Positions 1-10,623 of a stretch of 64,000 bases of DNA are shown here, one piece after another. Numbering within the stretch: the stretch's first letter is position 1; every line of letters begins with the position of its first letter. Both the position numbers and the translations under genes were made by a program. The notes under the pieces are model-generated. The model had not been told where the DNA came from. It ran no database searches and saw only the letters and a program-made list of their open reading frames with translations. The stretch comes from Mucidula mucida (taxonomy: Eukaryota; Basidiomycota; Agaricomycetes; Agaricales; Physalacriaceae): positions 806,001-870,000 of the forward strand of contig JADNYV010000001.1 of NCBI GenBank assembly GCA_015501055.1, read 5' to 3'.

Positions 1-792
1 TGACATGGTCAAAGTGCTCAAAACTCAAGACGAGAATTACATCAGGACCATGCGTGCAGCGGGGCAAAAGTGCTATCTCTTTCCAAATCACATAATCGCC
101 TTGACAGATTCATCTAGAAAATAGACAAGCTAAAAGCTCAATTATCAGTGATGGCAAACCTGATCGGCGGTGAAGAGCTTGAACCGGAAGAAATTGCTGT
201 CCTCCAAGATGCAGGAGTCTTTCCCAAGTCGTTGAAGAAGCAAGGCAAGGCGAAGCATATCGTCTTTGTTGACGATGAGCAATCTGGTGCGTTCTCACCA
301 ACCTTTCAATACATACATCTTACCTCTCCATTAGCACGCTCATATACTCCCAAAACGTCTACCTCTACTCCAACCGCATCGTCGAGTACTTTACAAGACG
401 ACATCGACTTAGGATGGAAGACAGTGGACGATTCAAGAACGACCCGACGAACACCGAAGAAGAAAGACGTCGATGTGCCCATGTCAGACGAGTCAACCGA
501 TACATCCCTCACAAATAGGCGGCGACTTCTTCGAGAGCTAGCTGCGCGTCTCAATCGCGATAAACAGCTGCGTTATACCGAACGTGAATTCGAGATGCAG
601 CGACAGATGATGGGCAAAGGAGCCCGTACAAAGCTAAAAGGTGTTGAACGAGTTGATGGTGGCAAGGACATGGAGGCCGAAGACGACGACGACGCTTTAG
701 ATGCTCGAAAGGGCAAGCCCTTGTTACCCAAACAGGCTCCAAAGACATATACACCGCGCGTTTATAAATGGCATACGGAACGGAAAAGATAG
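1..792 (+). CDS. UTP11: UTP11, U3 snoRNP / SSU processome protein (3' part)
   Basis: Utp11 is a component of the nucleolar small-subunit processome that works with U3 snoRNA in early 18S rRNA processing. The 5' end lies outside the window. Exons read as <1-69, 118-286 and 335-792. The first exon gives VKVLKTQDENYIRTMR, the family's central conserved block. Splicing 70-117 restores QKKIDKLKAQL, and 287-334 is a second likely 48-nt intron, which is in frame even if retained. The C-terminus carries the hallmark EFEMQRQMMGKGARTKLK and ends in VYKWHTERKR, matching the basic C-terminal signature of the family. An acidic DDDD run lies between them. The identification is confident; the only doubt is whether the second intron is always removed. 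Confidence 0.9.
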
Positions 793-905
793 TAGCATTT
801 GTATTGTCATTAGAGGTCCAGGTATATTATAAGGGTTCTTGAATGCAGCGTCCGATAGAGTCCATGTCTATTTACATCCAGTGCAAACCGGCGTAGTACT
901 CCATT

Positions 906-2448
906 TTAAATGGTGATCATCGCACCCAGCATGAAACTAGACAGCACCGCTAGACCTGCTGCCCAAACTCTTACAAGAGACGCAGCGCCATCGCTATCGT
1001 CCGATGAGCTTGAAGACGAGGTAGACTTGGGAGTGGCGATCGGGGAAGTCGGTGAGTAGGTCACGCCGTTGATAGAGGCTGCCACCTCAAACACGGAGCC
1101 ACCGCCGTACTCGTAAAACTATCAAAATATCAACATCGTAGTCATCAAGGACGCACAAGAACTCACGTCAACAAGTAGAAAATTGGGAGCGCGGCTGTAC
1201 TGAGCGGTGCAAGTCTGAACTTGAATGCCCAGACCACCTTCGCCATCGACCGAGTTGGTCTCATTAGCAGCAGCGACGTTGGGAGCAGGTACGCCGAAGA
1301 CGAGCTTGTCCAAAAAGTGGTTGATCAAGTACATCTGAGTCGACGAATCACCGTTTGTTCGGTTGACTTCACAGTTGAAGGTGGTGTCAGTAACTGTGAG
1401 TTTGGATATTAGATCCCAAAGCGAAGGAATGTAAGCACAAGACTCGCCATCATAGGCCGTTTCCCATATGTTGGTGAATTCTAGAAACGGAATGAGTATG
1501 CAGTAATCGAAGAGTATGAGAAATATACGCGCCATCAATTAAATATGACACCGTGCTGGTATCAGCGCTATTGTCCAAGAATGTAACAAGCCGTGTCCCC
1601 GCGTCTATCAACGTGCCCAGAGTCGGCCAAGCGTCGCGTGTCAGACTTGATGACTCAGGAGAATACGACAATGAGGAGAGGCCAGCGGACTTGAAGACCG
1701 TGTCAAATTCACTCGCAGCAAAGTTGTCACTGTTGACGATCAAAAGGGTGACCACTATGAAGCAGTGTTAGAGATTGGAAGTGGGAAGCGGTAATGTGTG
1801 AAGATTACCATCTTCCGTGTTGGCGTCCATCCATGTTTTGACTGTTAATCACGTTTATTAAAAGAGGTTTCGTCGAGGAGAGTAAGGAGCATACCCTTTC
1901 CGAGGTAAGACTCTAGGGTGCCGCCATTGAAAAGGGACTGACGCGTGGCGGGATGAGTGCTGGGCGCTGAGATCGATGTCACAAGGTACATACACAAGTG
2001 GTATGGCAGAGTTGTATGACCCCATTATTGTCGTGAACTTGCATTTGGAGGAGACGAATCCCGTCATTGAGCTGCTGCGTAACTGTACCCGGGATGTTAA
2101 ATTAGCCCGCGAGCATCGCATGAACTGGAATAACTGCGCACCATCGTAGTCTTGGTTAACAGCCAGATTGTTGGTGCCGACTGCGTAGCTGGTATCGGCA
2201 GAGTATTGAGCACGAGTGGTCGGTGTTGGGGGCATACTCACGAGTTGTGGGCGCCGACGAAAGTAACGTTCCCGTAGCTCACGTTACAAAGCTGCGTGGT
2301 GTCAAAGGGAGAAGCCAAGATGAACGAAGCAACGCACCTCACTAAAACCGTTACACGTCGTTGCGCGCCGCTGAGTAGAAACAGCATCGCATCCAGCGAA
2401 AAGGAGCATTAGAGAGGCGGCCTGCGCAAAGGACTTTGTTGGTAACAT
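906..2448 (-). CDS. Secreted GPI-anchored PLC-like phosphodiesterase
   Basis: Reads right to left from the ATG at 2446-2448, giving MLPTKSFAQAASLMLLFAG, a signal peptide. Spliced exons give CNGFSELCNVSYGNVTFVGAHNS, then YAVGTNNLAVNQDYDVTQQ, LNDGIRLLQMQVH and IQLCHTTC. These are conserved blocks of the TIM-barrel PLC-like phosphodiesterases (PI-PLC X-like, SSF51695). Further exons contain VVTLLIVNSDNF and a Cys-containing end QVQTCTAQYSRAPNFLLVD. The last exon has a Ser-rich stretch followed by a hydrophobic tail (VWAAGLAVLSSFMLGAMITI), which suggests GPI anchoring. About eight introns of roughly 50 nt are used; the first donor is at 2337. The substrate of this fungal group is not established; a cell-surface lipid or wall role is inference. 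The catalytic His of classical PI-PLC falls in the GAHNS block. Confidence 0.85.
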
Positions 2449-2862
2449 GGTGGGAAGAAAAGAAAAGGTCGTCAAGAAGGTAGAATGAATGAAAGTGAGC
2501 GAGAATTGAGCTTTTTGTTCTCTGTGGCGACTGGAATGGAGATGAGAGTCGTGTAGAAAGAACAAGAAGTGATCGACAATTATGCTGAGCAAACACTTTT
2601 GTCCCACACAACGTGATGACGGCACGCCCCCGGGGTCAATAACCCGATCCCCCCGACCGCAGTCTCCGATCATCGATGTGCACCGCCAACCGCGCACACT
2701 GCCATCAAGTGTACAACGTTCAACTACACGTTAAACAGCCAAAGCACGGCTTTGACTGACTCTGATATGCGGGGATCCCCCTGATTAACAAGATCGAAAC
2801 GAATGCTTTCAGGGATAATAATACATACATTCCGAGGAGAAAATAAAAGGAGTGACCGAGCG

Positions 2863-4745
2863 TCAGCCTTGGAACTGTAAAATCTCACTCGACGCCCGAG
2901 AAACATCGTCATCTAATATCTGTGTGCGTCTGGGTGTCGACCAGCATTCTCCGAGCTCGGATTGAAGACTCGCAAGAACACACGACTCCACCGTATTTCG
3001 TTCAAAGTCGCAGGAAGGCAATCCCGTTCGTGGCAGGGCTTTGCATGTCGAGGAGGTCTCTTGCTTTTCTATATCGCGCCAGCTTAATCTGGGGACACTG
3101 CATTGGGAATCAGGCGTGGCTGTCTCCGAACTCTCCGAGTTAGGCCTTGGAGTGGCATCTTGAAGTTGCGAGGGAACAGTATGTCGTGCGTTGAGCCTGA
3201 ATATGTATGGGTTGGATAAGGATCATCGTCTCGAACGTCGGAACGCTCTCACATAGCAAGGAACGAATTCACATAGACTGCCAGAAACATCAGGTGGCGT
3301 GGTTATTGTGCAGTAATGAAGGCTTACGCGTCGTTAGAACGTACTCGACCGCAATGAATACGAAATACGAGGGCCATAGAATGCACTACAAGCGGATTAA
3401 CGTCAAGCCAAGGTACAGTAGGGTACTTCACGTACCGTCGCGATCGCAAGAAGCGAACAAGCCCTAACGAATGTCACTTGCCTGGCACAGGAACTGAATG
3501 TTGGTACCTACGAAGTTATGAAACCAGTATCGATCGTGTATAACATGAGCAATTCAACAACAGTGTTCGCCCTATCAGCGCGTCCTTGAACAACGTTGTA
3601 CAAGCATCTGATTCAACGTACTTGATGATTCCAGGTTTGCGGTTCGCTAGAAAGTAGCATAAGGACGACGCGATTAGAAGATCAATCACGGTCGCAACTG
3701 CAAGCGCAGAGTAAGTGGCCCACTACAAGAATATAAGATATGGAAGTGAGAACGCAGTGCATTGAACGTACTGAAATCCGGTGGATGTCCTCAAAGGTCT
3801 CCAACTGATAGGTTTCGTAACATAGAACTGATGTACGGTATGTCGTCAGCTACAGGAACGACTTGATGATGTGAAGGTTAATTACCTATTCCAACAGCAA
3901 CGGCCCCGATAAGAAAGCAGGACTATGAGATATTGAGGTGTGCGGCGTACAAATTGTAATGGAAAACATACTATAATGCAAGGGATGAATCTTGTTCTTG
4001 ACGAACAAATAGTCAGTCGAAGGTCCTTTATGAAAACTGTAATCACGATCTTAGCGCCGCAGTCCAAGTCATTAGCGAGATAACAACGTACCCTTCCATA
4101 TGTGTAGAATATACAGCCTGATCCGCAGTAAGGAAGCAGTTACACCGGTAGGAAGTATTCACCTACGTTTCGACCGTGAGGATGACAATAACCTAAGCAA
4201 TCAATCACAGGTAAGGTGGGGCAGTGATGAGATCCAAACCACGTTACCTCCAGAACTACCTGCAGCTGAGGGCAGGTTAGACGGGCTGGGACAACACGTA
4301 TGTCAAACCCACCTTTAGACTCCAAACGATGTTAACAAGAGCAAGAGATTCGCCGTAGTGCGTGACGAGATAGAAATACAGTCCGTGTGCAATGAGAGCG
4401 AGATGAAGCGCGTCGAGACACCTTGTTAGAGTTGGTTGAGGAGCATGGACACGTAGAGATATGTGTCGTATACCATAAAACAAAAACCTGCTTTGTGATG
4501 AGTCCGTGAACGAGACAAAGGAAGAGACGCGAACCCAGGTTTTGGAACCAAGCCATGATTCATTGCGATGGTTGAGGAAATAAACGAACGTCTGAAGATT
4601 GGTGAGACCAAAGAGTCTACAAAGGAGATAAGACCCTCGAAATGAATGAGAGAACAGGGAAGACCCACATTGCAGAGACGATCACTCCAATAAAGATGGC
4701 TCCCAAGGTACCGTCGAGTGGCAGATCTGAGGTGAGTAAATCCAT
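2863..4745 (-). CDS. DUF6534-like seven-transmembrane protein
   Basis: No single open frame is long, but splicing about ten 45-60 nt introns from the ATG at 4743-4745 yields a coherent protein. It starts MDLLTSDLPLDGTLGAIF, continues SAILFGLTNLQTFVYF, then CLDALHLALIAHGLYFYLVTH. Later come HRISWATYSALAVATVIDLL, ANTVVELLMLYTIDTGFIT, WPSYFVFIAVEYVLTT and LYVNSFLAMLNARH. These blocks, in this order, are the DUF6534 family expanded in mushroom-forming fungi. The hydrophilic C-terminal exon is Ser/Thr-rich and ends at the TGA at 2863-2865. The middle exons (about 4070-4290) are the least certain. Family function is unknown; a receptor-like role is only inferred from the topology. A TATA box lies 58 bp upstream of the start. 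Confidence 0.72.
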
Positions 4746-4802
4746 GAAAGACACTTTGAAGTCGCTCAGCAACGAAGTATGCTATCCTTCCAACCTTGTC
4801 GC

Positions 4803-4809
4803 ATTTATA
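4803..4809 (-). promoter_or_regulatory. TATA box of the DUF6534 gene
   Basis: On the minus strand the sequence reads TATAAAT, 58 bp upstream of the ATG at 4745. This spacing suits a core promoter with a short leader. Confidence 0.5.
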
Positions 4810-5294
4810 CGAGGCTGGCTGCCTTCGCAGCTTACATAGAGTTTACGAGTCCACTGTATCCGTGGTGGCGCTGCCAGGCAGACGAAGAATCATTGATTGA
4901 CGTTAATCCTGTCTGGACAAATCCAATTACAGTCAAATCTGTTGCCGTCTACAGGAACACCCCGAGATGTCAGAAAACTCGAACAAGTAGTCCAGTACCA
5001 GCGCCAGTAGCCATGAATAGAGAGAACGGTGTGAGCGTCAGTTTGAGAGTAGGGGTGGGAAGGGTGCGTGAAGATCCATAAGTAGAATGGCCCAAGCCGG
5101 AACGAGAAAGGAGACTACGCCATCCAGTCAAATCCGAATCGGTCGTGGCTTTTCAGCGCCATGCAAAGTCAGTATACTATAGAGTTCACGGCAATCCGGC
5201 TTTAGCGACGGCCCTTCCCGAATCCCCAATACCCGGCACCGGAGCCAGGAAAGGCTATCTCCACCCGACCATCGTGGCCACGACCAGCACTGCA
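4810..5294. other. Intergenic promoter region, DUF6534 gene / SDR
   Basis: This divergent spacer separates the minus-strand DUF6534 gene from the plus-strand reductase. Short open frames occur but show no family features or splice-supported continuation. I see no RNA gene or repeat. Confidence 0.5.
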
Positions 5295-6369
5295 ATGGCA
5301 AGCCGCCTCGTCGTCCTCGTCACTGGCTGCTCATCGGGCGGAATTGGTTTTGCTTTGTGCGTATGTTACGTACCCTGCAGCGACGTACCAGAAATTTCTA
5401 ACCCCGCAGTGACAGATGCGAGGAATTTGCGGGGCGGGCATGTAAAGTGTACGCGACGTCGAGGACAGTCGATTCGATGAAGGGCTTCACGAATCCCAAC
5501 ATAAGAACGCTCGTGCTTGATGTAACCAATGATGAGCAAGTCAACTCTGTCGCGCAGGAAATATACAACGCGGAGGGCAAAATAGACATTGTCGTCAATA
5601 ACGCGGGCTCCCCGGCTATCGGTAAAATCCATACCTCCATTCCACTACCTGTCGTCTGCTAACCACGTCCACTGCTTAGGGCCGCTCATTGACCAAACAC
5701 TAGACTCGATTAAGCATACATTTGACACCAATACGTTCAGCGTTCTACGCGTGTGCAAAGCTGTTATCCCCATAATGGCCAAGAAACGCAGCGGGCTTAT
5801 TATCAACACCGGGTCCATTGGAGGAGAGACGTGAGTTCTTGCTTTTTCGCGTCCGATTTGACGGACGGCTCAATCTCGTTGTTACTAGCCCCACACCGTG
5901 GCATGGCGTATATTCGTCGTCAAAGGCTGCTGTACAGAACATCAGCGAAGTACTCTCAATGGAATGCCGGCCGCTGGGCATATCAATTGTGAGCTGGGTT
6001 TAGACCACATTAACGCACCTAAGTTTTACCTTATACTGATGAGTGTTATCGTCTTAGATGCATCTTTCTCCTGGCTCCGTGACTTCGAACTTCTCCAGAA
6101 ACCAAGGACCCGAATTCAAGCTTCCTGAGGATACTTTGTATGCATCCTTCCTGCCGAATATCTTGGAGCGATTATACGCAAGTCAAACAAAACAGTCCAT
6201 GTCTAGCAAGGAGTTCGCTTCTCGGGTAGTAAGCAAAGCTTTGAGCAGGAATCCACCAACATATCTCTCCATCGGAGGACATGCATTCACCTTCCAGGTA
6301 TTCAAGTGGTTGCCAAGAGCCTGGGTACTCTCACTTTTGTGGATGCTGTATTCAAAGAAGAAGACTTAG
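5295..6369 (+). CDS. Short-chain dehydrogenase, AYR1-like acyl-DHAP reductase
   Basis: Classical SDR. Exons are 5295-5356, 5410-5621, 5680-5830, 5889-5988 and 6058-6369. The N-terminal cofactor site is VLVTGCSSGGIG, followed by KVYATSRT, the substrate/NAD block VVNNAGSP and the catalytic Ser in INTGSIGG. The active site YSSSKAAVQNIS supplies Tyr and Lys. The downstream block is HLSPGSVTSNFS. Near the C-terminus a hydrophobic segment (FQVFKWLPRAWVLSLLWMLY) is followed by SKKKT, a dilysine-type ER retention signal. This architecture matches NADPH-dependent 1-acyldihydroxyacetone-phosphate reductases of the yeast Ayr1 group, which act at the ER and lipid droplets. The substrate is inferred from that similarity. 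The ATG at 5295 was chosen because the fold begins a few residues later; an upstream in-frame extension to 5145 looks like leader sequence. Confidence 0.83.
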
Positions 6370-6548
6370 AGTATGTGTGTCCACTGTCTGCTGATCGAGA
6401 CATCCATAATGTGTATTGCGCATCTTTGGAGCTATTGTTCGATTAAATCAGATATCCAGATTGTAAGTATAAGTATATGCAGTGTGAAAGTATTGCGGAG
6501 AAGATGCAAAGGATCCAAGGTTGACAAGAAAAGTATACTATAAGGGTT

Positions 6549-8480
6549 TCAGACTCGACGCGTGATACCTGGTACAGGTTTCGCTCCCCTTCCCGCCTTG
6601 TTGAGCCCGAAAGTCGGCGCAGGAAGACGCGACATGCTAGAAACGGGGCGCGGAAGCGTCGAAGTCGATCGACTGCTCTCCCCGACTGGGAGAGCAGGAG
6701 AAACTTGTCGAGTGGGCTTCGCCTTTGATGCGGGTTTTCCGTGGCTGCTACCAATGGCATTGATGGCCTCACGAACGGATTCAAGAGTAACTTTCTGCGT
6801 ACGCATCTGAGCGTTAACTTCCGCTGTAACGAAGCGCCTCGGTCCACCCCCTGGCAAAGTCCTCGTCGGGGCTACGACTTTACTAGCAGAAGAATCTGCC
6901 GTCGTATTTGATATCCGTCTGGGGCCATTGGACACCACGGACACGGGAACGCTAGGTTTCAACTGCGCTACTGGTTTTTGGGCGGCATGAAGCTCGTTAA
7001 CTGATGCGCTTGGACGGGCATGTCTCTTTACCACAGGTTTCTCTTTCTCGTCAGGGCGCTGCACGGGTCGAGAGGACAAACGACGTTCGGCTGCAGCCGA
7101 GAGAACAGGCTTTGATCGCTTGATGATACGCAAAGCCTGTACTGGAGGCGGTGCTGGGAGTTGGTTACTCTTCGGAGCAGCAGGGGTAGCCAAAGGATCC
7201 TTGTGTCCGATAGAGATTGGGACCTCTTCTTCATCTGTTTGTGGTTCATCGAAGAAGGCGGCGGGCTGTCTCTGCTGTACTAGAGGCTCGTTGGCAGGCG
7301 ACGGCCCTTTCGGTTCCTCCGGGAGATCTATAGAGAGGGCAGACACAGGACGCGTCGTTGAAGGGGACGAGTGACCTGCGGGTGGATGAGACAATGATTT
7401 TGTGAGTGATGAAATAAACACACCCTTTGCAGTGAAGACCGTGATTCTTTCGACGAATAGATTGCATTCTGGAATATCTGATTGCATGTCAGTCAGTGCA
7501 AGGAAGATGAAGTACAACAGTACTTACCTGTTCTGGCCGGAGGCGTTTTCTCACCTGCATAAAGTATGAGGAAAATACGTATGATGGAGGAAATGCGTAC
7601 CATCATTGCCCGAGTTACGGATGTACAAATCGAGTTCCTCTTCATCCCCGGACGTCGAACCAAAGTCTCTAGAACTGTGACCGAAAAAGGATATTTTGTC
7701 ATTTAAAAGGTCGAAACTGGCTTCCGGAGAATCGAAATGCAACTGAAAGGACGCCTGCAGATCCAAAGACAAGCGGTCGGTAAGAGACCTAAGAGGCTTG
7801 GGCGCGCGGGGAGTTGGAAGCTCAAGATCATCATCGGGAAGGGTTTCTGAGGAGTGGGGGAATTCGGCTGTGGTGGGAGTCGCATCAGGCGATGAAATTG
7901 TAATTGCCGGAACAGGGGATTTAGGGAGCTTTGAGTCTGAGAAGGAAACGCCCTCCGCGTTTATGAAGTCGACAACAGACGACGGTGGGCCGTCAGGTTT
8001 GGCTGGCGCCACGCTAAGGCCTTTCTGTTGGGGGAAAAGCTGTCGTTTGAGCATTCTCTTTGCTGCGACTGGGGTCGCTTCGTGTTCTGACTGAAGTTCC
8101 ATGAACGGCGTACGGGGAGAGGGACGAAGAGTGCCGTGAACAAAGACAGGCTTCGGTGTCTGCTCAACGAGGTCAAGAATGTTGTTTTCGTCGTCAAACT
8201 CGTCCTCATCTTCATCATCCTCCGACACGCTCGCGAGATAGCTCTCGTCGACCGTGACGTCTCCTACATCGACAAGGCGCTTCCTGAGGAGCACAACAGG
8301 CTGGGAGGTAGCTGTCGGTTTGAAGGATTTGAAAAAGGTGCCCATGGTCATATCTGCTGCAGGAGGAGCACTGTTTTCCTTGTCCGAGTCGTAATCATCG
8401 GAGGCGTCCCCATCGTCGGATACGGCGCCGTCGTGGAGAGGGTCAAACAGCGAGAGGATGCTTTCGCGAGGGCGGCTCAT
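6549..8480 (-). CDS. Acidic, Ser/Pro-rich protein, unknown function
   Basis: Starts at the ATG at 8478-8480 with MSRPRESILSLFDPLHDG. Exons are 8480-7601, a 27-nt exon 7554-7528, and about 7477-6549. The N-terminal third is acidic (DDYDSDKEN, EDDEDEDEFDDEN) and contains FVHGTLRPSPRTPFMEL. The small exon bridges into a conserved-looking stretch, EKTPPARTDIPECNLFVER. The C-terminal third is basic and Ser/Pro-rich and ends in VPGITRRV. Many SP and TP sites and basic clusters suggest a nuclear or cytoskeletal, phospho-regulated protein, but I do not recognise a domain. It shares a promoter of about 120 bp with SLD2, which is transcribed the other way. Confidence 0.7.
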
Positions 8481-8603
8481 GGTGGGCAGACGAAAGTGAC
8501 AGTTGGTAGACGTGACAGTTGTTTGGCTTTCATGTCGCGTGATCGCTACCACTTGCCCTGTCCACAATCAGTGTCCTGCCATTGTTACCCTCACACCATC
8601 GCA

Positions 8604-10177
8604 ATGGCCGATATCGCCTCTGTCAAGGCAGAGATCAAGAAATGGGAGCGCGAATTTAGAGAAAAACATGGTAAAGACCCCCAAGTCCAGGACATCAAAG
8701 ACAACCCTCCCATTGGTATGCTAATCTACCTTTTTCACGCGTTTGAATGGCCCTAATGGCGTCTCTAGCTGCGAAATACAAGCTTTACAAAAAGCTGAAC
8801 AAGGAGGCTGCAGCGTCGAACAAAGCGTCGTCATCCAAAGCGCCAGCGACGCCAAGTGCCAGATTACTGCCAAAGGCCCGTGAAGCAGAGACGACAGCGC
8901 CCTTGTCATCCTTCAATCCGTTTTCACCTCGGAAGAACAGGACAATGCTTCAGGCATCACCTACAGCGACCAGGAAGCCATTTCCGAACCCTTTCGCGAC
9001 GCCGTCTAGGCCTAGAACAAAGCCGCGTTCGTTTACGCCCGAGCTCTCCCCGCAGCCCCCATCCCCGTTTCCAAACGCCAAGGGCATTGCACAGACATTA
9101 TTCTCTGGCACTTCGACAGTCAATGTGCCCAGTGCAGTCTCGCGAGCGCGCAAACGCTTACGCGGTGAAGCCGTATCGCCGTCGCCCGTCAAACAGAAAC
9201 GACAGCGACTAGTATCAGAGGAGCCTCCTCCTTCATTTTCTACGCAGGATCACACGATAACCGATGACGACGAGGACGACGTTTTCACCGACGCCGGGAA
9301 TTCTTCATTCGTCGATGATTCTCCAGTCAAAGGCGGCTCATTCAAGTTGCTGTTCAGCGACGCTACAACGGCTAAATCCACCTCAAAATCCTTATTCCCT
9401 CCTTCCTTACGTTCAAACTCGAAAGCTACCGAGCATGAAGACGGCGGACGGTCCAGTAAAGGACCACGTGTAAAGAGCGAAAGGCTGTTTTCAAATATCT
9501 TTCCCTCCGCTTCCCAGACTCGCCAGTCGCGGAGCGGGTCTAGACAAGAGAACACTTATAGAGAGGCCACCGCACCCAAGACGTCTCGAAAACGCGCACT
9601 ATCCTTGTCTGACGAGGAAGCCTCCGAGGAAGGTCCGAGGACGAGTGTTCCTGTCCTCGTTCCACCCTCGCCTCCGCCGCCTGATACGTCGAAACGGCCT
9701 GTAGCATCGCACAAAGGGAAGGGAAAAGGTGCTACAAATGACAGGAAAAAGGCCAAGCTCTTCATACCAGATTCGGATAACGAAGACGACGATGACCAAG
9801 TCAATGACATCCAAGTTATTGTACGCGCTAGAACACGCTCTCCCCACGCGGAACACAGCTCAGACGGAGATGACATGTTGCTCCCACATTCGAAACGAAC
9901 ACAGGACGACATCCTCGGGCCTGTAGAGTCGGATCGCTTCCAAGTCGATCTACCTGATAAACTTCGACAGGTTTTGGCGTTTTCGCCTAACGACTCCAAG
10001 ACGCGGGTCCATGAGGGAAGGATGCTTGACGGTCTGTTGTACGGAAGGCGAACGCAGCACTATGATGCATCAACAGGTGGCGAGATCTGGGACGTCGGAG
10101 AGGACGAGAATGAACAAATGAGTGACGAGGAGGATTGGGAGGGTGAACCCATACCCTGGCAGGCTGGAGAGCTGTGA
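8604..10177 (+). CDS. SLD2: SLD2/DRC1-type DNA replication initiation factor
   Basis: Sld2 (RECQL4 N-terminal homologue) is phosphorylated by CDK and then binds Dpb11 to load GINS/Pol epsilon at origins. Exons are 8604-8715 and 8769-10177. The N-terminus shows the Sld2 signature: VKAEIKKWEREFREKHGKDP, then QDIKDNPPIAAKYKLYKKL across the intron. A central block SRARKRLRGEAVSPSPVKQK matches the conserved basic motif with CDK sites. SP/TP sites recur throughout the Ser-rich middle, as expected for the CDK target region. The C-terminus is acidic and contains LDGLLYGRRTQHYD. It ends about where fungal Sld2 proteins do, with no helicase domain. The start was chosen because the Sld2 helix begins immediately after it. 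Confidence 0.85.
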
Positions 10178-10623
10178 TCGTAAGCAAGTCGCATCTGTTG
10201 TCGAGTTTTGATTGTACTGTATTAGATGCTTCTTCGTACACGTTGTGTAATAATACACATGTTCAGGGTTCTCAACGTTGGACACGGAGTACGACACGCC
10301 TTTGATTCCCTGTATCTATGTTGCTCGAACCGATAGCCTCGACCGCATCCTACGCTAGGCGTCATCCCGGTCGGCTTGTTACGCTGAGGCGATGAAGCAT
10401 TAATCTGGAGATAGCTCAAACCCTCATCGACAGACATCCTGCATTCTTCATCCTCGTGATTAATATAAACCAGCGTCTCCCGGCATCGTTGAGGCCACAC
10501 ACGTCTACTTCCCGATCGACCCGTCATCTGGATACCTGCGCTACACGAGTAGAACCTCTCCGACAGTGCGTGTTAGGCGTGCGCAAGCCCACTTTAAAGT
10601 ATTTCACGTCACAAAACAGGATC
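10178..10623. other. Intergenic region SLD2 / F-box gene
   Basis: Contains the SLD2 3' region and the promoter and leader of the F-box gene. An open frame runs into the F-box gene from 10456, but the family-like sequence begins at the ATG at 10624. Nothing else is recognised. Confidence 0.4.

Noticed and set aside
5145..5294. N-terminal extension of the AYR1-like reductase
   Set aside because: The frame is open, but the SDR fold begins right after the ATG at 5295 and the upstream residues resemble no family member or clear targeting signal.
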